Assembly (NCBI GenBank): GCA_002305765.1 | Contig: DBQU01000102.1 | Coordinates: 1 to 16,760 of the forward strand | Source of the DNA: Deltaproteobacteria bacterium UBA1386 | GTDB taxonomy: Bacteria; Desulfobacterota; Syntrophorhabdia; Syntrophorhabdales; Syntrophorhabdaceae | Reading direction: 5' to 3' | Length of the DNA stretch: 16,760 bases | In this document: positions 1-7,939 of the stretch, piece by piece | Layout: the number at the start of each line of letters is the position of its first letter | Numbering within the stretch: the stretch's first letter is position 1 | Program-made: the position numbers and the translations under genes | Notes under the pieces: generated by a model | Database searches by the model: none | Seen by the model: only the letters and a program-made list of their open reading frames with translations | Told to the model about the DNA's origin: nothing

Positions 1-1
1 C

Positions 2-583
2 GGCAGAAAAAGAGCGGCCTTTGCGAAGCAGGCGGTCACGGAGATCACATGCATAGCGAAAGGCGTGAACCATCTTTTTCCGCAGGCGAGAACGATCATC
101 GATATCGGCGGCCAGGACACGAAGGTCATCAGGATAGATGAAAAGGGCCGCGTCGTTGAGTTCGAAATGAATGACAAGTGTGCCGCCGGGACCGGAAGGT
201 TCATCGAGGTCATGGCCAAGGCACTGAACGTGGAACTCGACAGGATCGGTGATCTGTCGCTGAAACACAAGAAGGACGTCACCATCAGCAGTATCTGCAC
301 GGTTTTTGCCGAGTCGGAGGTCATATCCCTCGTCAGCGAAGGCGAAGAGCTGGAGGATATCCTTTACGGTATCCACAAGGCCATCGCCGACAGGACGATG
401 GGACTCATCAACAGGCTCGGTGGTATCCAGAACGATGTCATCATGGCGGGTGGGGTTGCGAAGAACATCGGCGTGGTAAAGGCCCTCGAGGCAGCGCTGG
501 GCACGCAGCTCAAGATACATGTCGAGCCACAGATCGTGGGGTCTCTCGGCGCCGCCATCATCGCGATGGAGAAGTCAGCGTAG
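2..583 (+). CDS. BadF/BadG/BcrA/BcrD-family ATPase; 2-hydroxyacyl-CoA dehydratase activator (HgdC-like), 5' partial
   Basis: The reading frame is open from the first bases of the window, so the N-terminus is missing; a GTG at 65 is only an internal codon. The family (HgdC, FldI, BcrA/D) hydrolyses ATP to push a low-potential electron into a 2-hydroxyacyl-CoA dehydratase or benzoyl-CoA reductase in the cytoplasm. Visible hallmarks are the phosphate-binding IDIGGQDTK, the cluster motif NDKCAAGTGRF (Cys codon 179-181), CTVFAESEVI (Cys codon 296-298) and the C-terminal nucleotide loop MAGGVAKN. The two cysteines are 39 residues apart, the same as Cys127 and Cys166 that bridge the [4Fe-4S] cluster of the HgdC dimer. 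About 193 residues are present; the family is about 260, so roughly 65 are missing. The partner dehydratase is not in the window and may lie upstream. A strong terminator follows directly. Confidence 0.93.
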   Translation, partial: GRKRAAFAKQAVTEITCIAKGVNHLFPQARTIIDIGGQDTKVIRIDEKGRVVEFEMNDKCAAGTGRFIEVMAKALNVELDRIGDLSLKHKKDVTISSICTVFAESEVISLVSEGEELEDILYGIHKAIADRTMGLINRLGGIQNDVIMAGGVAKNIGVVKALEAALGTQLKIHVEPQIVGSLGAAIIAMEKSA

Positions 584-607
584 CTGACGGGAAAAGAGGA
601 TCAAAAG

Positions 608-643
608 AAAGGCCAGCTTGTTCTGCAAGCTGGCCTTTTTGTT
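608..643. terminator. Bidirectional intrinsic terminator
   Basis: A perfect 13-bp stem (608-620 with 626-638, loop TTCTG) is followed by a T-rich tract on the + strand. On the - strand the same stem is followed by TTTCTTTTG. It sits between the convergent dehydratase activator (stop at 583) and TRAP permease (stop at 691), so it can end both transcripts. Confidence 0.93.
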
Positions 644-690
644 ATCACGAACCTGCGCCTGTGTGGAGGGGCCGGCGGGGCGTCTGCCGT

Positions 691-2676
691 TCAGGCGGCA
701 ACCCGGGCCTGCTCCGGCTCTTTGTCCTTGCGAAGCTTCTGCATGGCTATCACGATGAAGAGGCAGAGAAATCCCGCCACATCTCCAAGCCTGTGGGGAT
801 AAACAAACGCGAGGGCCCCGACGATAATGATCACGCGTTCAAGGATAGTGGATCTCTTCAGGAACCATCCGGCACACCCGGAGGCGAGCATACCTATCCC
901 GAGAAAGGCCGCTATGATGGTCCAGACACCCGCTGCAATGCCAACTCCCTCGAAATGGAGGAGTATTGCCCTCCCGGAGGGCAGGACGGTGAAGACAAAG
1001 GGAAGAAGGAAGGCGGGCAGGGCATATTTCCAGGCCATGAAGGTCGTCTTGTAGGGATCACCACCCGTGATGGCGGCTGCGGCAAAGGGCGAAAGGGCCG
1101 TCGGCGGAGACACCTCGGAGAGAAGGGCATAATAGAATATGAACATATGGGCGGCGTATTCCGGTACGCCCAGTTGGGTGAAGGCGGGGGCGACGATGAC
1201 GGCGGCGATGATATACGTTGCCGTTATAGGGACGGCAAGGCCGATGACCCAGAGAAGGACAGCCGCAAAAACGGCCGTCACCAGAAGGTTCCCTCCGGCA
1301 TAGCCTATGATGATGGTGGAGAGCTTAAGGCCGAGACCAGTGAGACTGACTATACCGACGATTATCCCTGCGGCGGCACATATGGCGGCAACATTGAGCA
1401 CGGTGACGGAACCTTCACGCAATGCGGCGATGAGTTTCTTGAGCGTGAACCTGGTATCCTTGCGAATGAAGCATGCGAGAAAACAGGTTATGATCGCCGC
1501 AAGGACCGCGACCTGAGGTGTGAATCCCTTGACCAGGAAGGCCACGATGGCAATAAGAGAGAAGAAATGGAAACCGTACAGCTTTGTGAACTGCCAGAGG
1601 GTGTATCTCTTGTCTATCTGAACCGCCTTCAATCCAAACTTCTTGGCGTCCAGTTCAACCATGGTAAGGAGCCCCCAGTAGTAGAGGGCCGCTGGGATGA
1701 GCGCGAGGAGGATGACGTCGACGTAGCTGATCCTCAGGAACTCCGCTATGAGGAATGCTGCCGCTCCCATGACGGGGGGAGTCGTTATGGCCCCCATTCC
1801 GCCTGCCGCCAGGAAACCGCCGGCGTTGCTCTTGTCATATCCTGCTTTCTTGAGCATTGGATAGGCGACAGAACCGATCGCCACGGTGTTCGCGACTCCC
1901 GAGCCTGAAGCCATCGCGAGCAGATAGGAGGTCGCGATGACCGAACGTCCGGCCGCCGTTGGCTTCCTCCCCATCGCGGAGAAGGCAAAGTCAACGAAGA
2001 ACTTCCCGGCCCCGGAAACCGCCAGGAACGCTCCGAATATGCAGAACATGATGATGATCGTTGAAGAGACATCTATGGGAACGCCGAAGATCCCTTCCAG
2101 CGTCATGTACATGTGTCCCACGATACGTTCGATGTCGTATCCCCGATGGGTCCATGGAGAAGGAAGCCACGGTCCGACGTAAGCATACACCAGAAAAACG
2201 AGGCATGTGACGGGCATGATCCATCCCGACGACCTGCGCGTTGCCTCGAGGATGAGGAGTATGAAGATGACCCCGAAGATCATGTCCCATCGCTCGGGTG
2301 TTACGGCGCGATAGATGAAGTCTTCGAAGTCGAAAAGCATGTACCCGATACAGGCGAGGCCCAGCAGAGACAGGGCGACGTCGAAGAAGGTTATCTTTCC
2401 CCTGAACCTCTTCGACAACGGATAGTAAAGGAACGACAAAGCGAGGAGCAGTGCCACGTGGACACCCCTTAAGATCTGGGTGGTGACGGGCACGATGGTC
2501 GAATATATTGCGAAGAGCGACATGATGACCGCCAGAGAGGTGATGAGGATGTCCCAGAATCCCGTCACCTTTCTGGTGACCCCTTCTTCCTGTTCGATCA
2601 GTTCTTCGATCTTCTTCTTTTGTTCTTCGGTGAGGTCCGTCGATGTGGTGGTGGATTCTATATCGTTGTTTTCCAT
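691..2676 (-). CDS. TRAP transporter permease, fused small (4TM) and large (12TM) subunits
   Basis: Integral inner-membrane permease of a tripartite ATP-independent periplasmic transporter, driven by an ion gradient. The 661 residues fit the 4TM/12TM fusion family usually paired with TAXI binding proteins. After a charged cytoplasmic N-terminus (about 1-40, rich in E and K) come four hydrophobic segments (DctQ-like, to about residue 180), then a DctM-like domain. That domain carries the signature around ASGSGVANTVAIGSVAYPM and GGMGAITTPPVMGAAAF, and further segments to about residue 640. The ATG at 2676 is chosen because GGAGG lies 6 nt upstream on the - strand. The gene is downstream of the TAXI binding protein on the same strand with a 198-nt gap. 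The solute cannot be told from sequence. Long open frames on the opposite strand are shadows of its hydrophobic codons. Confidence 0.95.
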   Translation of the reverse strand: MENNDIESTTTSTDLTEEQKKKIEELIEQEEGVTRKVTGFWDILITSLAVIMSLFAIYSTIVPVTTQILRGVHVALLLALSFLYYPLSKRFRGKITFFDVALSLLGLACIGYMLFDFEDFIYRAVTPERWDMIFGVIFILLILEATRRSSGWIMPVTCLVFLVYAYVGPWLPSPWTHRGYDIERIVGHMYMTLEGIFGVPIDVSSTIIIMFCIFGAFLAVSGAGKFFVDFAFSAMGRKPTAAGRSVIATSYLLAMASGSGVANTVAIGSVAYPMLKKAGYDKSNAGGFLAAGGMGAITTPPVMGAAAFLIAEFLRISYVDVILLALIPAALYYWGLLTMVELDAKKFGLKAVQIDKRYTLWQFTKLYGFHFFSLIAIVAFLVKGFTPQVAVLAAIITCFLACFIRKDTRFTLKKLIAALREGSVTVLNVAAICAAAGIIVGIVSLTGLGLKLSTIIIGYAGGNLLVTAVFAAVLLWVIGLAVPITATYIIAAVIVAPAFTQLGVPEYAAHMFIFYYALLSEVSPPTALSPFAAAAITGGDPYKTTFMAWKYALPAFLLPFVFTVLPSGRAILLHFEGVGIAAGVWTIIAAFLGIGMLASGCAGWFLKRSTILERVIIIVGALAFVYPHRLGDVAGFLCLFIVIAMQKLRKDKEPEQARVAA

Positions 2677-2874
2677 TAGCGCCTCCGAGCGTGCTTTTCA
2701 GGATACCTGCGAGAATCCTGTTGGGTCTTTGCCTGATCGGCCATCGGTCCGATCCTTTCTGCTCGAGCACAGAAGACGGTCAATACCAAGTCAGCCGCGC
2801 GTTCTAAGCCAGGAAACACAAAAACGCGCATGGAGTGAGGGCGGGGAAGGGTTGACTCCCCCGCTTGTTAGCTG
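2677..2874 (-). other. Intercistronic spacer of the TRAP operon with hairpin potential
   Basis: The spacer between binding protein and permease is unusually long for this operon type. On the - strand it starts with a hairpin just after the binding-protein stop (GCGGGG against CCCCGC, about 2841-2864), with no U-tract directly after it. Two smaller inverted repeats follow (GATCGG 2735-2740 with CCGATC 2749-2754; CAGGAT with ATCCTG near 2699-2720). Such hairpins could stabilise the upstream mRNA or attenuate read-through so that binding protein exceeds permease; this is inference. No gene is recognised here. Confidence 0.35.
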
Positions 2875-3888
2875 CTAGACCGGTACGTTGAATCCCTTTT
2901 CCTTGAAGAATTTCTGTGCGCCTGGATGATAGGGTATGGATTGTGACGATGCCCCGTCCTTCAGGCTGATATGAAGCGCTTCCTTGTGAATCGCAGCGAG
3001 TTCCTTGAGGTGGTCGAATATGCCTTTCATGACGTTGTATGCGAGCTGGGTGTCCATGTCCTTGTGGCAGACAAGAATATTCGCCACTGTCGATACGGGT
3101 GTGTCCTGCACCATTCCTGTGTACACCTTCTTCGGAATAACGGACTTGTAGTAGATGGGACCGTACTTGGCGGTCATCTTGGGGATGAGATCATCGTGTC
3201 CGATGAGTGATATCTTCACACCGGGAGATGCGGCAAGGTCAAGGACCGATGCCGTGGGAACGCCTCCCGACCAGACATAGGCGTCTATCTTGCCGTCCTT
3301 CAGGGCCCCGGCCGATTCGGAAGCGCCAAGTCTGTCCTTCTTTATGTCCTTCTCGTGGTTGATGCCGGCAGCTTCGAGAACACGCAGCGCTATGACCTCC
3401 GTTCCGCTTCCCGGGGAACCCGTGGAGACCCTTTTACCCTTGAGGTCGGCAACCTTGTTTATCCCTTTGCCCTCCAAGGTGACGAGGTGTGTGAGGTTCG
3501 GATACAGGACGGTGAGAACACGAATGGGAAGGGCGCGACCCTTGAAAATACCGGTCCCTTTGAAGGCGTCATAGCCGGTATCGCCCATGATAAGAGCGAG
3601 GTCGGATTTCTTCGCCCCTATCAGCTTGCAGTTATCAACAGAAGCGGCCGTCACTTCGGCGGCCGCTTCGACCCCAGCATGTTTTGTGAGGATACTGGCT
3701 ATACCCCCGCCAATGACGAAGTACACGCCTCCCATCCCTCCCGTGGCGATGGAGATCCTCTTTTTCGACTGCGCGAAAACCTTTCCCGCGCCACCGAGCA
3801 GGACGGCTCCGCCGACTGCCGAGGTCAGTTTGAGAAAGTCACGTCTCTTGATTCCCTTGCTTCCATCCACGAACGCATCGAACTTCAT
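2875..3888 (-). CDS. TAXI-family TRAP transporter solute-binding protein, Tat-exported
   Basis: Periplasmic receptor that binds the solute and delivers it to the adjacent fused TRAP permease. The start at 3888 is chosen because AAAGGGGGT lies just upstream on the - strand. The longer frame to 3939 would add 17 residues before the signal and has no better ribosome site. The 337-residue protein opens with a twin-arginine signal (RRDFLKL at residues 15-21), a hydrophobic stretch and a likely cleavage site after VFA at residue 39. The mature start ISIATGGMGGVYFVIGGGIA is typical of TAXI proteins, followed by the type II periplasmic-binding fold, including GKRVSTGSPGSGTEV. A Tat signal suggests folding before export. 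The solute is unknown; characterised TAXI relatives are linked to glutamate or other carboxylates, so a small carboxylate is a guess. Confidence 0.94.
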   Translation of the reverse strand: MKFDAFVDGSKGIKRRDFLKLTSAVGGAVLLGGAGKVFAQSKKRISIATGGMGGVYFVIGGGIASILTKHAGVEAAAEVTAASVDNCKLIGAKKSDLALIMGDTGYDAFKGTGIFKGRALPIRVLTVLYPNLTHLVTLEGKGINKVADLKGKRVSTGSPGSGTEVIALRVLEAAGINHEKDIKKDRLGASESAGALKDGKIDAYVWSGGVPTASVLDLAASPGVKISLIGHDDLIPKMTAKYGPIYYKSVIPKKVYTGMVQDTPVSTVANILVCHKDMDTQLAYNVMKGIFDHLKELAAIHKEALHISLKDGASSQSIPYHPGAQKFFKEKGFNVPV

Positions 3889-3959
3889 AATTACCCCCTT
3901 TCGTAATGGTGATAGTACTCCGGTCCGAAATTCACCCATCCAGATTGTAGCTTTGTTAC

Positions 3960-3989
3960 ATATTATTGTTTCGTCAGAGAAATTGTCAA
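3960..3989 (-). promoter_or_regulatory. Sigma-70-like promoter of the TRAP operon
   Basis: Read on the - strand, a perfect -35 TTGACA (3984-3989) is followed after 18 nt by TAATAT (3960-3965), with AT-rich DNA upstream. It points to the TAXI gene starting at 3888, giving a leader of about 65 nt. Confidence 0.6.
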
Positions 3990-4028
3990 TTCTTTATTTA
4001 AAAAATGTCAGTGTGTGAACAAAAACGA

Positions 4029-4775
4029 TCACGGATGGGAAAGGGGAAGCCCGACGAGCCTGATGGCATTCCCCGAGAGGATAAGGTCCTTGTCGCGATG
4101 ACTGAGGGAAAGCCCTGTGATCTTCGAGAGTTCGCTCTTCATCGTACCGAAAGGTACGTCGGAACCGAAGAGAACACGTTCGGGTCCTATGGCGCGCACG
4201 AATTCGAAGATCATATCCTTCGAACCGAGGGCGGTGTCGAAATATACGTTCCCGTTGCTCTTGAAGGCTTTCAGAAAATCAAGGGGGTAGCCCCCCAGGA
4301 GACCGAGGTGGGGGATGATGAGCGTGATGTCCGGGAACATGTCTGTAAAGGTCTTGGTGAACTTCAGCTCCTCCTCGAACACCACAGGTTTGCCCGTGCT
4401 CCCGATCTTTTCCACGAGGCCCGTCAACACGGGGTCGTCAAGGACGCTGTAATTGGAGGCCGAGTCTTGCCAGCCCCGCATCCAGTGCCATTTCCCGCCG
4501 AAATAAGCATCGGGGATGGGATCGAACCCCTCGGTGTCGTAGTTCTCCCTGATGTAGTGATAAGGGAAGAAGGTGTCGACGCGCCGGGATTCATCGAGGA
4601 TGCGCGCATTGATCGCGTTGTTTTCGATTGCCGTCGACGGGAAGGGTATGATAATAACGTAGTCGACGCCCGATTCCTTTTGCTGGCTGAGGAGCTGGCC
4701 GGTGGTCACGTCGATGCCCATCGATGAGGATGGTCCCCAGTGCGAGTGGCTGTCGATTATGAGATCGAAGTCCAT
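4029..4775 (-). CDS. Amidohydrolase family protein (amidohydro_2, metal-dependent TIM-barrel hydrolase or decarboxylase)
   Basis: The N-terminal IIDSHSHWG holds the HxH metal pair of the amidohydrolase superfamily. LIIPHLGLLGG supplies a later histidine and VLFGSDVPFGT the conserved aspartate, the pattern of the PF04909 group (ACMSD, gamma-resorcylate decarboxylase, 4-oxalomesaconate hydratase). The substrate cannot be assigned. I place the start at 4775 (MDFDLIIDSHSHWG, 248 residues) because family members begin just before the HxH motif. A longer start at 4817 adds 14 unconserved residues and its ATG lies inside a palindrome that looks like an operator. None of the candidate starts has a clear Shine-Dalgarno sequence. 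It is divergent from the Nudix gene and upstream of, but separated by a promoter from, the TRAP operon. Confidence 0.85.
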   Translation of the reverse strand: MDFDLIIDSHSHWGPSSSMGIDVTTGQLLSQQKESGVDYVIIIPFPSTAIENNAINARILDESRRVDTFFPYHYIRENYDTEGFDPIPDAYFGGKWHWMRGWQDSASNYSVLDDPVLTGLVEKIGSTGKPVVFEEELKFTKTFTDMFPDITLIIPHLGLLGGYPLDFLKAFKSNGNVYFDTALGSKDMIFEFVRAIGPERVLFGSDVPFGTMKSELSKITGLSLSHRDKDLILSGNAIRLVGLPLSHP

Positions 4776-4803
4776 GTGTGCATGATGATTACCATATGGG
4801 ATC

Positions 4804-4817
4804 ATGTTTGTAAACAT
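4804..4817. promoter_or_regulatory. Palindrome between divergent amidohydrolase and Nudix genes
   Basis: ATGTTT and AAACAT are separated by 2 nt, and nearby CATGAT (4781-4786) mirrors ATCATG (4801-4806). The dyads lie in the gap between the two divergent starts and could bind a dimeric regulator. No regulator gene is next to it, so this is only a candidate. Confidence 0.3.
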
Positions 4818-4850
4818 CTACAGCGGAAGGAGAGGTGAAGGAGGAGACCC

Positions 4851-5276
4851 ATGGTGCACACGCTGAAGACCCCGCTTCTGACCGTGGATATCATCATACG
4901 GTTTCAGGGCGGGATCGTTCTCATCGAGCGGAAGAACCCTCCGGCGGGATGGGCACTGCCGGGAGGATTTGTCGACGTGGGTGAGTCCGTGGAAGAAGCA
5001 GCGGTGAGAGAGGCCCGGGAAGAGACGAATCTCGATGTCAGGCTCCTCGAACAGTTCCATGTCTATTCGAACCCGAAGCGCGACCCGAGGTTCCACACCG
5101 TGTCTGTTGTTTTCATAGGAGAAGGGAGGGGTGTCCTGGAGGGTCGCGATGATGCCCGCAAGGCCGCTGTCTACACCTCCGCCCACCTGCCTGAGGAGAT
5201 AGCTTTCGACCACGGACGCATCGTGAAGGATTACTTCCGCTATGAGCAAACGGGCGCAAGGCCGGAGCCTGTGTAA
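4851..5276 (+). CDS. Nudix hydrolase
   Basis: A 141-residue cytoplasmic pyrophosphohydrolase of nucleoside-diphosphate-linked substrates. The Nudix box is complete at residues 39-61 (G39, E45, R53-E54, E57-E58), with Asn60 in place of the usual second glycine. The preceding WALPGGFVDVGES is typical of ADP-ribose pyrophosphatase or MutT-like members. The start is supported by AAGGAGGA at 4838-4845, 5 nt before the ATG. The C-terminal part (PEEIAFDHGRIVKDYF) resembles the ADP-ribose-type subgroup, which often has a conserved FDH near the end, but the substrate is not certain. It runs in the same direction as ilvD, 126 nt upstream of its start, and may share its transcript. Confidence 0.93.
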   Translation: MVHTLKTPLLTVDIIIRFQGGIVLIERKNPPAGWALPGGFVDVGESVEEAAVREAREETNLDVRLLEQFHVYSNPKRDPRFHTVSVVFIGEGRGVLEGRDDARKAAVYTSAHLPEEIAFDHGRIVKDYFRYEQTGARPEPV

Positions 5277-5402
5277 ACGGGGCGGCGGGGCAGTATTCTG
5301 TTGCAAAGTGGCGTCCGCTGTAATAACCTTGTGTATTCTGAGTATCAATCGTTGATCCCCTTACGCGAGGCAGCGATATTCTCTTGTCGAACGGGAGGCT
5401 TC

Positions 5403-7073
5403 ATGAGGTCGGATAGGATGAAGAAGGGTTTGCGGAAGGCGCCGCACAGGAGCCTTTTTGGAGCCATGGGATACCTGAAGGAGGAACTCGACAGGCCCAT
5501 CATCGGCATTGCCAGTTCCGCCAACGAGGTTATCCCGGGGCACGTACATCTGGGAAGGATAGCACAGGCCGTGAAGGACGGGGTCAGGATGGCCGGCGGT
5601 ACACCGATGGAGTTTTCGACGATAGGCGTCTGTGACGGCATAGCCATGAACCATGAGGGCATGAAATACTCGCTCGGGTCCCGCGAGCTTATCTGTGATT
5701 CAGTCGAGGTCATGGCCAAGGCATACCCTTTCGATGGTCTCGTATTGATCCCTAACTGCGACAAGATAATCCCGGGGATGATGATGGCCGCTCTGCGTCT
5801 CAACATCCCCGCCATACTGGTGAGTGGTGGACCGATGATGGCAGGTCGTTTCAAGGGAAGACCGGTCGATCTCATATCCGTGTTCGAGGGAGTGGGCAAG
5901 GTCGCGGCAGGGCTCATGGACGTAAGAGAGCTCGCGAGCCTCGAAGAGTGTGCCTGTCCGGGTGCGGGGTCGTGCAGCGGTATGTTCACGGCGAATTCCA
6001 TGAACTGTCTCTCCGAGGCGCTTGGCATCGCCCTCAAGGGGAACGGGACCATACCGGCCGTCGATGCGGCCAGGGTGCGGCTTGCAAAGGAGACAGGCAT
6101 GGCGATCATGGATGTCGTCAGGAAAGGCCTGAAACCAAGGGACGTCATGACCCTCGATGCTTTCAGGAATGCCATCTCCGTGGACATGGCATTTGGCGGA
6201 TCATCGAACACCGCACTGCATCTTCCGGCCATCGCGCATGAGGCGGGCATCGAGCTGCCCCTCGCCCTTTTTGATTCGATATCGGAAAAGGTCCCCCACA
6301 TCTGCAACATGAGCCCGGCAGGGCCTCATCACCTCGAGGACCTCAACGAAGCAGGCGGGGTCTATGCCATAATGAAGGAACTTTCCCGCAGGAACCTTAT
6401 CAAGAGGTCCTGTCTCACCGTTTCGGGCAGGAAGGTTTCAGACATCCTCAAGAATGCTGACGCGACAGACAGGGATGTCATCCGCACCATCGAGAACGCG
6501 TACCACGAGAAGGGCGGCCTCGCCGTGCTCACCGGTTCCCTAGCGCCTCAGGGCTCGATCGTGAAGCGTATCGGGGTAAGCGAGAACATATGGCATTTTG
6601 AAGGGAAAGCCCGGGTGTTCGCAAGCGAGGAGGATGCCGGGAAGGCCATCATGGAAGGCAGGATAGGGGCGGGCGATGCCGTTATCATCCGGTATGAAGG
6701 ACCGAAGGGCGGACCGGGGATGAGGGAGATGCTGACGCCGACGAGCATTCTGGCAGGCAGGGGACTCGATACCGAATGTGCCCTGATCACGGACGGGCGG
6801 TTCTCGGGAGGTACCCGGGGCCTGTGCGTCGGGCACGTATCGCCCGAGGCGGCCGAGGGCGGGCCTGTCGCGCTTGTCAGGGATGGCGACATCATCGAGA
6901 TAGACCTCGTGAAGAAGACCATCGACCTCAAAGTGGGGAAGGACGAGCTTGAAAAACGAAGAAGAGCGTGGAAGAAGCCGAAACCGAAGATCACGGAAGG
7001 CTATATGGCCCGGTACGCCAGGATCGTCACCGGCGCTGCGGGCGGGGCCATCTTCAAGCCCGATAACGACTGA
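5403..7073 (+). CDS. ilvD: Dihydroxy-acid dehydratase
   Basis: Dehydrates 2,3-dihydroxy-isovalerate and 2,3-dihydroxy-3-methylvalerate to the 2-oxo acids in valine, isoleucine and pantothenate synthesis, using an Fe-S cluster and Mg2+. The start at 5403 (MRSDRMKKGLRKAPHRS) matches the family N-terminus and follows GGGAGG at 5393-5398; the frame's earlier ATG-like extension to 5301 is unconserved. The 556 residues are the usual length. Cysteines in GVCDGIAM (77), PNCDK (119) and CPGAGSCSGM (191) are candidate cluster ligands. The position that is PCN in plant-type [2Fe-2S] enzymes is PGH here, as in the E. coli enzyme. GGSSNTALHLPAIA and TDGRFSGGTRG are further signatures. No other ilv or leu gene is adjacent; an aldo/keto reductase follows after 23 nt, probably on the same mRNA. 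Confidence 0.96.
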   Translation: MRSDRMKKGLRKAPHRSLFGAMGYLKEELDRPIIGIASSANEVIPGHVHLGRIAQAVKDGVRMAGGTPMEFSTIGVCDGIAMNHEGMKYSLGSRELICDSVEVMAKAYPFDGLVLIPNCDKIIPGMMMAALRLNIPAILVSGGPMMAGRFKGRPVDLISVFEGVGKVAAGLMDVRELASLEECACPGAGSCSGMFTANSMNCLSEALGIALKGNGTIPAVDAARVRLAKETGMAIMDVVRKGLKPRDVMTLDAFRNAISVDMAFGGSSNTALHLPAIAHEAGIELPLALFDSISEKVPHICNMSPAGPHHLEDLNEAGGVYAIMKELSRRNLIKRSCLTVSGRKVSDILKNADATDRDVIRTIENAYHEKGGLAVLTGSLAPQGSIVKRIGVSENIWHFEGKARVFASEEDAGKAIMEGRIGAGDAVIIRYEGPKGGPGMREMLTPTSILAGRGLDTECALITDGRFSGGTRGLCVGHVSPEAAEGGPVALVRDGDIIEIDLVKKTIDLKVGKDELEKRRRAWKKPKPKITEGYMARYARIVTGAAGGAIFKPDND

Positions 7074-7096
7074 GTATCACCGAAAGGTCCTGCACA

Positions 7097-7939
7097 GTGG
7101 ATAAACGCAGACTTGGCAGAACGGGTGTCGAGGTGACCATCATGGGCCTGGGCGGGGAGGGTCTTCTTCGCTCCCATGGGCGTGAGAGAGAGGCATACAC
7201 CTTCATCAACAAGGCACTCGACCTGGGCATCAACTATTTTGAGACCGCTCGTGCCTACGACGACAGCGAGGTGTATTACGGCAAGGCGCTCAGGGAGCGC
7301 AGGAAGGACATCTTTCTCGCGAGCAAGTCACATGCGAGAACACGGGAAGGGGCCCTGGGACACCTTCACGAGACGCTGCGCAACCTGAAGACGGACCACC
7401 TGGATCTCTGGCAGATACACGACGTCAGGACGATCGGGGATGTGGAAGAGATCTTCGCCGTCGGCGGTGCCGTCGATGCCTTCGTGGAAGCGAAGGAAAA
7501 AGGCCTGACCCGGTTCATCGGTGTCACCGGTCATCAAAGCCCATCGGTGATCGGGGAGTGTCTCAGGCGTCTCGATCTCGATACCGTGCTTGTCCCCATC
7601 AACCCCGCCGAGGCGTCTCAAAAGAGTTTTCTTGAAGACATCCTGCCGTTAGCCAGAGAGCGTGACGTGGGCATCATCGGCATGAAGATATACGTCCGGG
7701 GCTTCGCATCAAAGCTCACGTTCTACACGTCCATGGAGGCCTTTTTCCGCTATGCCCTCTCCCAACCCATCGCCACCGCCGTCATCGGCTGCGACAACCT
7801 GGAGCAGCTGGAACAGAACGTCTACTACGCCCGCTCCTTCAAACCGATGGACTGGGAACAGCAGGACGGTTTCGTCGACGCCGTGGCGCCCCACGCCAAG
7901 GATCTTCTGTATTACAGAGAAGAAATGGGTGATAGGTGA
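7097..7939 (+). CDS. Aldo/keto reductase family oxidoreductase
   Basis: An NAD(P)H-dependent TIM-barrel oxidoreductase of 280 residues, with LGRTGVEVTIMGLGGEG at the N-terminus as in COG0667-like members. The catalytic tetrad is recognisable as Tyr54 (ARAYDDSE), Lys77 (LASKSH) and His108 (LWQIHD). The usual aspartate of the FDTA motif is glutamate (Glu49, FETARAY). The start is GTG at 7097 with AAAGG about 9 nt upstream; it lies 23 nt after ilvD, so co-transcription is likely. There is no C-terminal CxxC cluster, unlike the ferredoxin-fused reductases common in anaerobes. The last codons (MGDR and the stop) lie in a heptanucleotide repeat, suggesting the natural C-terminus was rewritten by repeat insertion or growth. 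The substrate is unknown. Confidence 0.93.
   Translation: MDKRRLGRTGVEVTIMGLGGEGLLRSHGREREAYTFINKALDLGINYFETARAYDDSEVYYGKALRERRKDIFLASKSHARTREGALGHLHETLRNLKTDHLDLWQIHDVRTIGDVEEIFAVGGAVDAFVEAKEKGLTRFIGVTGHQSPSVIGECLRRLDLDTVLVPINPAEASQKSFLEDILPLARERDVGIIGMKIYVRGFASKLTFYTSMEAFFRYALSQPIATAVIGCDNLEQLEQNVYYARSFKPMDWEQQDGFVDAVAPHAKDLLYYREEMGDR

Noticed and set aside
661..1908. 415-residue open frame on the + strand opposite the TRAP permease
   Set aside because: It is antisense to a clear membrane protein, has no family motif, and is rich in G, D, E and R as expected from reversed hydrophobic codons.
1991..2770. 259-residue - strand frame overlapping the permease N-terminus
   Set aside because: It is in a different frame of the same strand, rich in H and R, and the permease frame has the family motifs and ribosome site.
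5277..5402. Possible riboswitch or T-box leader before ilvD
   Set aside because: The 126-nt gap has no T-box motif, terminator or strong stems; only weak promoter-like hexamers with poor spacing.
5345..6310. 321-residue - strand frame opposite ilvD
   Set aside because: Antisense to a strongly conserved enzyme and without any motif of its own.
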